Source: Scolanthus callimorphus
Taxonomy: Eukaryota > Cnidaria > Anthozoa > Actiniaria > Edwardsiidae
Length of the DNA stretch: 64,000 nucleotides
Direction of reading: 5' to 3'
NCBI GenBank assembly: GCA_033964015.1
Contig: CM066913.1
Coordinates: 9,666,953-9,730,952, forward strand
Part shown: positions 32,586-44,500 of the stretch, one piece after another
Numbering within the stretch: the first letter of the stretch is position 1
How the letters are laid out: every line of letters begins with the position of its first letter
Program-made: the position numbers and the translations under genes
The notes under the pieces: generated by a model
Told to the model about the DNA's origin: nothing
What the model saw: the letters and a program-made list of their open reading frames with translations, nothing else
Database searches by the model: none

Positions 32586-35500
32586 GTGAGGACATGGCCG
32601 TAGCAAGAAATTTTTGTCTGAGGGAGATAAGCCTTGGTCAGTCATCCTTTGTTTTTGCTGGGGGGGGGATTGTTGACACTAGCTACGGCACTGGAGAAAC
32701 TCTGGTAGAAAGCGTCTATCAAAAGTTACACGTAACTAGTTTTCTTGTCTTCATCAAGTTTAAAATGGCATCACCCACTTTTACCTAAAATGGTTTGTCA
32801 CTTTTTTCGACGGATTCGAGTAAATCAAGGTTGGAACTGCTTTCTCTTCTTTCCAGGAATGGCTCTTGTTGGCCACGTGATCTCATCGCTACTGGTCGAT
32901 AGCTATGATGATTGTGCTATGGAATGCATCTTGATAGACACCTGTCAATCATTTAACTATCTGACGGATAACGGGATTTCTGTACACAAGTGTGAGCTGA
33001 ACAGCCGTTTAGCTGGCTCGTCCGGGTCAGCCGCTCTACAGCCCAGACCTGGGTACGATTATTATGAGCCTACGAATAACGTAAGTGGTTCCTTTGGTAT
33101 TCTGGTGTTAGAAGCATGGGCGGTCAGCGTTTATTATGAGCCTACGAATAACGTAAGTGGTTCCTTTGGTATTCTGGTGTTAGAAGCATGGGCGGTCAGC
33201 GTTTTAAGGCGCGGGCCCAGCTGCGCTTTTGGTTCGATTCCGAGCCACGTGTACTTCTGGGCTACAGTTATTTCATAAAGGATGTCGGCCTTGTGTAGGG
33301 TATTGCCGGTGGGGTTATGTCAAGGTGTTCTGCAAAGAGAGCCAGTAGTTTTGTAAACAACTTTAATTCAATATGACCGAACTCCAACAAAGCAAATGTC
33401 CCCGTAAATCGTAATGCGCATGTGCGAAGTGCAATGCATTTCCATAGCAACAATATCTGAATACATGACACCTTCTGAGCGCGCAAGCCTTCACGCTCAG
33501 TCCAAGGCAGTATGGGCAATTATAACAATTTAAATATGTCATTTTGATGATACCTCGACGGTCTGGTTGCTAAAGTCTACAAAGGAACAGAGCTTTATTT
33601 GAAGTTAGTAATGTCCAGTAGTAACTCGCGTACCCAAACAGCGAGGCGATTCAAACTTTGCGGTCTGGGCGCGTTGGGCATCCGACGGTTTTTGAAATAG
33701 CTGTATACACATCCTGCTCATGGCGTAGAATTCAATACAACATGGCCGCCGGTCGCATGAGGTCATGCGCACTACGCTAATCTGGGTACTTGTATTAAAT
33801 TACGCGTCGCCTCACAAATACAAAGAAAACTGTGAAACTTCGGCTGTTCTACTCTTTAATTTCTTTTTGCTCTTGGCTAGCAACACTTTCCAAGTTCCCA
33901 CAAATCTGAAAACAATTTTACATACCTGAATTTGCTCTTGATATGTTTTGTAATGAACTTGCAAACGTGCAAATTTGTTCCCGAAGCAAATGTATTTAGA
34001 TAGAAAATTCGACCAAATCCGCCATACATCCCCTTATAAAACACTTCGACAGCCTACAAACAAATGTTCCAAACGTGGTCTACGGAGTTCGCATTAGTAA
34101 GTTCCCACAAATCCGAATCGAAAGTACACATGTAGATCTTGGTTTAATGCTTGAAAATGTTGGCAAAAGCTACCATTTGGATAGTTCCAAATCCCCCGAA
34201 GATAGAGAATAAATCGCTTTTCGTGTATACCAAATTTAAAGGGACAGCTCCGACTCGCTGAGCCGCTACGCCTCGAGTTTTGCTCCAAAATTGTTCCCTC
34301 TTCGCTCGAATCGCCATTACTACTCTCTCTGCTGTTCCTGGTGGCTTGGGAACAATAGGGGCGCTGAAAGACATTTTACAGGGCCTTTTCTGAGTCAAAC
34401 ATTAATAACACAGGCAGCCCAACGAAGTAAATTGCCGTTATTGCGAAATCGCTGTAATTCTTGCTAAAATTGGCGAAGAAAGCATACTTAACCGACGATA
34501 ATACAACCTGCAGTATAAATTCTCAGGCTGGATAGATCTAAATGAATTTTGTGTCAAAGGAATAATATTTCGTGCTTTATGCTTAATATATGCGCCCGCG
34601 ACTCGATTTCCGCTGGCCAAATCGGCTGTATGGGATTCTTCGCCATGAGGTCATGCCTATGTATCGGTTCGCTAGACTTTTAGACTGCATGGTAGTACAC
34701 TGGTTGCTAGCAGACTCTTGCTATTCTCAAGTCTTTGGATTCAATGGAAAGAAACCACTATACTAATTTCCAACAGTGTTTCAAAGGAACCTTACCGCTA
34801 TCAAATATTTCATGTTACCATAGTTACCCGACGTCTGCCAATCATCTCCTTGTCTTTATAACGGAATCTGTGTAAAGTCATGTACGGACGAAAATGGCTA
34901 CGATTGTGTTTGTCATGGCAATCGCTACGGAGATCGTTGTCAATACTTCACAGGTAGGCCTACGTTTTCAGATCTTATAGCGGAGTGTGGGCAGGTTATC
35001 ATTTATATGATGTTTCAACTGACCGTTTTGTCCAGGGAGTAGGGCAGCGAGGCCTTAATCCCCCCCCCCCGGGGGGGGGGGGGGGGGGGGGGGGGGGGAA
35101 CTCCCATATTTTTTGACCGGGGATGATCGTCGGAAATTTTCAGTTTCACCCTAAAAGATACCAAACATGGCGGGCCATAGCGTGGCTCAAAAACATTATT
35201 ACCCTAAAAGATACCCTAAAAGATGAGGTCTTATGTGCCAAGTAGGCGCGAAGGACACAGGTAACAGGGGAAATAAAATACCCATGAAGACATTTCCGTG
35301 TTTGTTTCTAATTCATCGTCTTCTCATCGAATAATCTCTCTTTCTTACACGGTTTTTTAGAAGCACCATCATGAGAAAAAGCAATTTGGACACAGTTTCG
35401 GACCTAAAAGATACCAATCTGCCTAAAATTTATTGAAGATCAAGATCACCCCTAAAAGAGACCAAACCAACGTGATTTTAACCCCTAAAAGATACGACGA

Positions 35501-38500
35501 TCATCCCCGGTCAAAAAATATGGGAGTCCCCCCCCCGGGCCTTAATCATTCACTATGTCATTTACTGACATCCAGCGCCTGCATATATCATATAAAACTT
35601 TAACCGCCCACATCATTTCAGAATGTGTGATCGAGTGTCAGTAGATAGCTTTCTTGTTTTGTAATCATAAAATATTTTATTTACAGGAGCCTACGATTTG
35701 CATTTCCTTGCCGGTCCGACCGACGATTCGTACTGTGCTAGCGAGGTTGTGTCCAGCGGAATCACGTCATTTACAGCCTGCATGTGGATAAACAGTTCTG
35801 CTGACGTTCCAGTGGCTCTATTCTCTTACACAAAACCAGATAGCATGCCACCAGTCGCAGCTGATGGTCCAGTGGCTCTATTCTCTTGCACCAAACCAGT
35901 CGCAGCGTTCGTCTGTGACCTGAAAACTACAATCTGTAACCTGACTATCAATGGGAAAACAAGGTATCGGCGGTCATTATTAATTTATCAAGCTTAAACA
36001 AAAAAAATCATAAGCAGGAAGTAGATATCATCATCTTCATTGCATAGATTTTGTAAATTTTATATCTTCTTTTCTCGATAATAAGTAATTCGTTTGAGAA
36101 GCTATATCAGAGAATATCAGAGAGGAACTCTAGAACTCAGCCCTTTTATTATCCCGTATTCTCTATCTTGTTTGTGTCGCGCGCAACCTTGTGCGCGCGC
36201 GCATTTGTGTATATATACGTGATTTCTGTAACGGTTTTAGTCGCCCTGAAGAAGGACCGAAATAAAGGTCCGAAACGTTGGCAAATCTTGCGTTTCTGTG
36301 TTGGTTTTTCCTTCTTTTACATTGCATTACCTCAAACCAAGGCATCCCGAAGGGATCCAGAAACACATTGCTGTTTGCTCACCTTTGATTTTTAAGTAAT
36401 CATCCATGCAAGAACTAGGCAAACTTCCATTGTTCTACGGCATTGAAGGTTCCCCACGTAGGATATGTCCTATTTTTTTGCCACTGAAAGTTATCATGAC
36501 TAGTAACATAATAAAAGTGAAAAATTGATAGATTTCTACTTGCTTTGAGAAAATATGGCAACAAAAAGTCTCTAGACCAATCAGATCAAAGAAGAACAAA
36601 GGAGGGAGAATCAGCATTTAACGCTAGGTTCCCCACGTACAAAGTCTTTTAAAATTGCATATCCTGTTTGTGAGTACCACATGTGCTTATATATCCCTAA
36701 AAATCCTCAGACAAGTTTTTCTAGCATAGTGAATTTACTGATTTTCATGTCTAAGCCAATGAAATTGCCTATATTTTCAATAGAAATTAATTGCATTCCA
36801 GCATGCTTTGCCGTTGGCTTGCCTAGTTCTTATACGGACCATTACTTAAGAAGAAGCTATATCGAAAACACATTCGACAATGTTTTTCATCATGGCTTCC
36901 GTCACCTCAGCTTTACCTCGTTTTTCCAACCACTTCTCTTTGTTAAGAAATCGTGATAAAACACGCTGTCTCGTGTTTGATATATTAACCACCTCTGTGT
37001 TTGGAAATCCTGATGAGACACGCTGTCTCGTGTTTGATATATTAACCATCTTCTCGGTGTTTGAAATTCCTGATGAGACACGCTGTCTCGTGTTTGAGAT
37101 ATATTAACCATCCTCTCTGTGTTTGGAAATCCTGATGAAACTCGCTGCCTCGCGTTTGATATATTAACCACCTAATCCTGATGAGACACGCTGTCTCGTG
37201 TTTGATATATTACTTGACATTGAAGTCAGAATGTTTTCTTGTTCACAGCAACATGTTCACCGCACCTCTACGCGATGGCCAATGGCACTTCGTCTGTGTC
37301 TTGTGGAACCATACAGGTCACTGGGCCTTCTTCGTCGACGGCTCTAGAAAAGGCCAAGGGAGTGGGTTACAGGCCAGCTCTACTATTCTAGGGCCAGGAA
37401 AGATCTTTTTGGGTCAAGCAAGAGATACCTCGACAGGAAAGTTCATAGGACAAGTGTCAAGGTTCAATTTATGGAGCCACGCTGCAGATCACGACACCAT
37501 CAAGAAGTGGTCGCAAGAGTGCGGATTGGAAGTTGGAGACTTGGTGAGCGCCGAGAAATTTAAGTATGGTAGTTGTCATGGCGACGTACAGGTGCTGACA
37601 TCATCGACATGTGCATCAGCAGGTAAAGACATTGATTGTCCCTACATGTATACATTTTAACATTCTTTCTGTCACCAAATCGTATTTACCAACCATTAAC
37701 AGATTAATTAACAGAGCTAATAAAAGCAAGCTAATTAAAGTAATAAATATAACACTTGTGTCAAGCGTCGCGGACGCTTAATAGAAGTCGCCGCTAAATA
37801 GAAGTATCGATACAGTACTTATGTTACAAATATTTGGGGACTTTGAAAAGTGGCCGCTTGATTAGTATTATCATCATTTTTTCGCCAGTTTGCATTTGTT
37901 TGCTTTTGAATGACGCCTTGCCACAGAGCCAACCAAGGTATGTTGAGGCCACATTTGTAATAACTGCCACATTTGTAATAACATTGTGCCACATTTGTAA
38001 TAAGTGCCACATTTGTAACACCATTGTGTCGCATTTGTAATAACTTGATAACTAGGTGGAAAGAGGTAGGCACATTACGTCGTCGATGACGTCATCAAAA
38101 ATGAAAAAAAAATCATATCTCGCGAAGGAAAGATTCCAAGACAACCAAACTTGAACAAAATTGTAAAGGTGAGTAGAGAATCACAACAAAATGGTCATGT
38201 GATGTGACGTCATCGATGACGTCATCAAAACTAGAAAAGCCAATATCTCAAGAAGGCACTTGTCGCTAGGTGACCGAACTTGGTAAAGTTATCCTTGACG
38301 CAAGGGGGTGCACCACCAAGGTCACGTGGCATGACGCCATCTATGACGTCATCAAAACAAAAACTCAATATTTCGATAAGGCAACATTGCTAGGTTACTA
38401 TACTTGTGTTACGTTTTTTGGAGGCAATGGGGTGCACTGCCAAGATCATGTGGCATTACGTCATCAATTACGTCATCAAATGTAGAAAAGCAAAAGCTCA

Positions 38501-41500
38501 TGATGTAAAAGCGTGAATCGCTGTCATTAGGGTATATCCACTCCATTTTCACAAGTGATGTTATTTTTAGAACCCTTCCCGCGAAAAACTGACCAATCAC
38601 AGCGCTCTATTGGTTTTTTTTTGGTTTTATTATTCTATTTTTTACATATAACAAAAATAAATAGCCAGTGCTCGCAAATAGCTTAGCTAACGAGGCGGGC
38701 AGAGGGTTAACATAAAGTTACAATATAGGACAATGAATTACAAAAATTACAAAGCAAAGCAATGAAAGAAAAGAAAAGAAAAAGGAAGTATGGCTACTTA
38801 GTATTATTTTTGTAAAGCTAATATATTTTTGTTTATTTTACTTTTTTGATAATTTATCAATTAAACTTGATACATCAAGATAAGTATCCTCAGAACGAAA
38901 GATATTCAATAAATATTCTTGAAGGATTGATGAGAATTTATATTTTGATGAAATCTGAATAAAATTGGGAATACTGTTCCACATTCTAGCGCCAATGCGT
39001 GAAAATGAATTTTTTAGATGATTGGTTCTAGAATGCTTAATATATAATTTCCCCATCGCTGAGGATCTCGTATTGTAGCTATGTATTTGAGACGTGTGGG
39101 TGAATAGATTAGATATGTTTACCGGTGCTGCATTATTGACAATATCGTGCATTAGTATACAAACAGATTTAAAGTAGTGAAAGTGTAGAGGAAGAATGTT
39201 ATAATGGATAAATAATGGTATTGCATGTGATCTATAAGGGGCGAAATTAATAAGGCGCAATGCACGCTTTTGCAAAATTAAAAGTTTTTCAAGAATAGTC
39301 TTTGCTGCTTGTCCCCAAACAGTAATTCCATACGAAATATAGGGCTGAATCAAAGACTGATAAATTTTCATCAAAGTAGAGGTAGGAACAAAATGCCTAA
39401 GTCTAGAGAGAATGCCAATAGACTTACTGATCTTGGGGGAGATAAGGTCAATGTGTTGTTTCCATGAAAGAGTACTATCAATCATTACCCCCAAGTATTT
39501 AACATAATCTTTCTTTTCTAAGGACACGGATTTATTTAATTTATGATCAAAAACTTTTAAGTTCACATCGTAATTAAGTTGTTTTTGGTATGCTCGAAAA
39601 ATAACAAATTTGACTTTTTAGTATTCAATGATAACTTATTTGCCATAAGCCAGTGATATATATTATTAAGCTCAGAGTTTACAACTTTTTCCAACATTCG
39701 TAGATTTTTGTGGGCATATAGAATGTTTGTGTCATCAGCAAATAAATGAAAATTAACTTATCAGAGGATCGATAAATATCATTGATATATATTAGAAATA
39801 ACAGCGGTCCTAATACCGAACCTTGAGGAACACCACAGGGGCTCATTGCCTTATCAGAGATATGTGAACCGACCTGTGTAGTTTGGCATCTATCTCTAAG
39901 ATATGCGCAAAACCAGTCTTTAACAATGCCTCTTATACCATAATGTTCAAGTTTATAAAGTAAAATCTCATGATTTACGGTATCAAATGCTTTTTTCAAG
40001 TCTATAAAAATTCCACACGAATAAAGTTTTTTATCGATATTGGATTGTATCCTATTGACAATGTCAATAAGAGCATGTTGAGTAGAACACTTTTCCCGGA
40101 AACCATACTGCGAACGAAACAAAATGTCATGCTTATCCAGAAATAATTTTAGACGATTATAGATAAGTTTTTCAAAAATACGATTAAAAATTGATAGAAG
40201 GGATATCGGGCGGTAGTTATTAGGATCAGTCTCGTCATCATTCTTAAAAACTGGAATCACTTTAGCATACTTGAGTTTAGACGGATAGGAGCCACTCTGT
40301 ACCGAGTGGTTAATTATTAAGGCTAGAGGTAAAGAAAGACTATGGGACGCGGCTTTTAAGATGCGAACCGGACAGGAGTATAGCCCCGAGGCTTTATTTA
40401 ACGGCAGCTGATTAATCTCATCCTCCACTTCACAAGGTAAAACTGACTGAAAAACGAAAGATTCTGAAAACGTTTTCCTTGGAAGATAATTTGAGAAATG
40501 AATTTCCCCGTCTGGTATATTGTCCGCCAGAATAGGCCCAACAGAGGCAAAGTGCTTATTTAAAATGTCCGATATTTCAGACTGTTCCCTTGTTATGGTG
40601 TTATCTGGGCGCTTTATTTCAGCAACCATTTTGTCATTTTTCTTTTTACGATTGATCATTAAATTAATGGCTTCCCAAGTCTTTTTCATATTATTCATGT
40701 TTTCTTGAAAATAGTCATTGTAGTATGCCTTTTTACTAATCCGAGTGAGTAAAAGTACCTTATTTCTATAACGTTTGTATTTCTCTCGGTCTCCAGAAAA
40801 AAACAGCTCATTTTTTTGTTTGAATAGATTTTCTTATTCCTTTAGTAATCCATGGTTTGGATAATTGCTTTGATTTACGTTTTGATAAGGTGCGAAAAGG
40901 TGCATGCTTGTTGATTAGATTATTAAGCTTATTATAAAAAGTAGTAAATAGCTTATTAGTATCATTACTAGACAAAGAGATTCCCAATGGAGTTCTAGCA
41001 AGTCTGCCTCAAATTTCCTTTTGCAAAACTTAGAGTAATCCCTTACCATAACCTTCGTTGGCTGGGGCCGCTCAAAAGATGATTGTAATATACAAAACTG
41101 TGAGAAATGGTCAGTAGTATCTGAAACAATATTCCCACTAATTGAATAATCACTTAATTTATTAATAAAGATATTATCAATTAGCGTCGCAGAATTATTA
41201 TAAACCCTTGTTGGTTTGTCTATTGATGGCATGAGGCCGTAGCTCTGTAAGCAATTTAAAAATTTCTGAGCGTAATTGCATCTTTGCGCTCTGAGGATAT
41301 TGATATTGATGTCTCCTAATACGCAAATTGGTTTCCCTGTGGAACTGTACCGATCAATTGCCTCTTCGAAATAATCCAAAAAGTTGTTTGCTGAGTTATG
41401 CTGTCTATAAATGGCACCACATATGACATTGCTTTGTTTTGCTAATTTGAGTTCTATCCACAAAGCTTGAAAATCTTCGTTTGTAACCCGTTCAATTACA

Positions 41501-44500
41501 GTGTATTCAAGGGTATTGTTTATGTACATACCTACGCCTCCAGCACTGAGAGGCGTGGGTACAGATTCAAAATTATAATTTGTTAGTGCATGGTTGAAAT
41601 CGACGGTTCTGTCATTATATATTCTAGTTTCTGTCACTGCAATTATACTGAAGTTGAAATTTAGTTCACTAAGGACATGGTCCACAAGATTATCTAGATT
41701 GCTTTTTAGACTTCTAATATTGGTATGGAAATAAGAAAAATTATTACTGGTTGTATTGTTATACGACGCGCTCTGTAACAGCTCGCATATTTCAAATGAA
41801 TTAAAAATGGCGGACGAGACGGCGGAGGGAAGTGAGAGTACTACTAGCAGCGATTATTTCGAAAGCAGCAAACTAGAAGAAAAATCAGAATCAGAGGAAA
41901 GGAGTTTATAATCAGAAGAGAGCTTGGAGTGAGAAGAAGAGGTTTTTAAAAATTTAATAGAATTTCCCTCGCACCGATATTTTCTGTTGTCAGAATCATC
42001 ATATATATTCATAATTGTTTGGCGATCCGCTTCATGATAAAGACCTCACAGTACAGATCTCCAAAGCTATTTCAAGAAGATTATATCTTTCCAAAACCAC
42101 TGTGTGCTTTTTGACACCAAGAGACTGCCGGTTCGATCAGGCCAACGCTTCAACAAGTTGCTTTAAAAAATTGCGTCTCGACACTTCTTATGGTTCCTTT
42201 TATTTGGAAAAATAAGAAATGGGTTTCAAATGGAATGGAAACAGATAAAACCTCACAAGGACGGCGTTTAGATAGAGGTTTGGGGATTTTTGGCCATCAT
42301 TTAGTTTCCGGATTTCGTAATATGAAAATTAGGCAAATCTAAAAATAACTACACTTGAGAAAATGGAGTGGGTGGAGTACAATGCTCGTTTCACGCTTTT
42401 ACATCATGAGCTTTTGAGAAAAGTCGATACCACGATGACAGTAATGTATTGATTCGAGCTCCACTTTTAGGTTAATATTAACTTTGTGTCAACGAAAAAC
42501 ACTACGATTACACATTTACTGTACACAGACTCTACAGTTCATTAAGTGTTGTCTGGCACTATCTTTGCTCGCCAAACAGCACCGAATGTATTTGGCTTGT
42601 TGTTTTGCTGTTTTTCACTTGAAGTTCGAATGTGTTCGATTGAAAACAAGTTTGGCACTGGAACGTTTGATTGAAAACCAAAATTCCTGGCTACGCCCCT
42701 GATTTTGTGGTGTACGTTTGTTTTAGACTTGTATTGATACATTTCTCAGCTCAAGAGAATCGATTGGAATGCACATGCCTGCAATCAGGGGCAAATTAAA
42801 TGGACTGTAATTTGTCAGTTAAGCTCCCAGTCTTCTATACCTATTTTAAGGCTTGGCGACATCATTGAGGTCATCGATGACGTGCCCATCTTGTACTACC
42901 TCTCTAGTCACCTACACAATTTCGCCCAAGTTTCCCTTCAGGCCCTTACGAGATATGAATTTTCAAACTTTAACGACACCATCGATGATGTCACGTCACA
43001 TGACCACTTCGCTGTGCTTCTCTTGTCAACTAGAAAATTTAAACCCAAGTTTGGTTGCCTGAGGCGCATCCCTTCCCGACATTCTTTTTTCTTATGATGA
43101 CCTCCTCAACGATGACGTCGTACCACGTGACCTTGCCACTTAGACAATTTCACCAAAGCTTGGTTGTCTGAGGGTAAACCCTTCCGCATATATATTATTT
43201 TTCTCGATGACGTCATAATAATAATAATAATAATGCTTACATTTATATAGCGCTATTTCCTATAGCTCAATAGCGCTTTACAAGAAATTTACTGCGCAAG
43301 AAAAAATAAAAGCAATGATAAAGATAGTTAAAATTGAGTAAAAATGGGAAAAAACGTAAAACATTTCGTCATCGATGACGTCATACCACGTGACCAGGCA
43401 ATTACACCCCCTTGCCACTGGCACCCCCCCTCCCATCCTTCCCGGTTGTCTGGCTTCATCCCTTCCTGAAATATGATTAATAAACGGAGAAGGGCCTTGG
43501 TTTACCTGACGGACGCGCCCGCGATACCCATATGGGAATACCGCTGAACCATACGAAAGTCGATGGACACCTGAAGTCTAGTTTGAGTTATTGCATTCTT
43601 CCTGCGATAGCTATGGTGCTCCGCTCTATGGCCTTAGGCCGCTAAGGAGCTCCGCTGTTACACTGTGGCACAATGTTATTACAAATGTGGCAGTTAGTAC
43701 AAATGTGGCACAATGTTATTACAAATGTGGCAGTTATTACAAATGTGGCACAATGTTATTACAAATGTGGCAGTTATTACAAATGTGGCAGTTGTTACAA
43801 ATGTGGCCTCAACAAGGTACTTATAAATCAGGTTAGATATTCGTCAATTGTAATGTGTACCGCATATAATTCCTTTTTCCAGCTAACAAAACTGCCTTCA
43901 AGTTCATGTTTCCAAAGATATTGCAAACAAGCTTGTTCAACTACCTAGTCTCCCTACCTTGAGTAAATTCACACTTTCCATGTGGGTCCAGCTGAACAAG
44001 CCTGGAAGAATATTTCTACAATACGCAACAACTACAATTAGGAAGGCTCTGATTGTTCGTCAAAAACAGGACGGCGAAGGACTTATTCGGTGGATGAACG
44101 GCAAGGAATCGTAAGTAACTACATCCTTCATTGCCTTGTCCTTAGTTACCATATTTAGACATATATTTACTCAGGAACTTCCATTCGATCTGTTCTATTG
44201 TCTGTCGCAACTATGAGATAAAAGGGGCAACATGTCAGGAGGATAGCCATAGCCATCAAGATTCATGCATCCATTGGGACTCCATCGCATTGAAATACAG
44301 CCCTCGATCACGGTTTCTTCATCAGCAAAACAATCTTAATAATCAGCTAGACAAGAAATGACAAAGAACGCTACGTTAGCCTTCACCCGCTGGTTGGCAC
44401 TCAATTTTTGCTACAGAGACCCCATAATCACCCCCGGGTTGTCTTTCTAGAAACGCACTCAATAAGTCCGGTAAAACTACATTTTGCTTTTAATACAGAG

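Larger units (their letters stand above)
37935..43820. mobile_element. Large inverted-repeat element (about 5.9 kb) containing a LINE
   Basis: The left arm (37935-38050) repeats gccacatttgtaataact; the right arm (43660-43820) repeats its complement, agttattacaaatgtggc, ending gcctcaacaaggtac against ggtatgttgaggc at the left. Further in, both arms carry gatgacgtcat-rich blocks and the pair gctcatgatgtaaaagcgtg (38498) and cacgcttttacatcatgagc (42392). The LINE at 38600-41760 lies between the arms. Confidence 0.7.

Noticed and set aside
41806..41910. Short plus-strand frame starting MADETAEGSESTTSS
   Set aside because: Only about 35 codons, located at the 5' side of the LINE on the opposite strand, with no splice partner identified.
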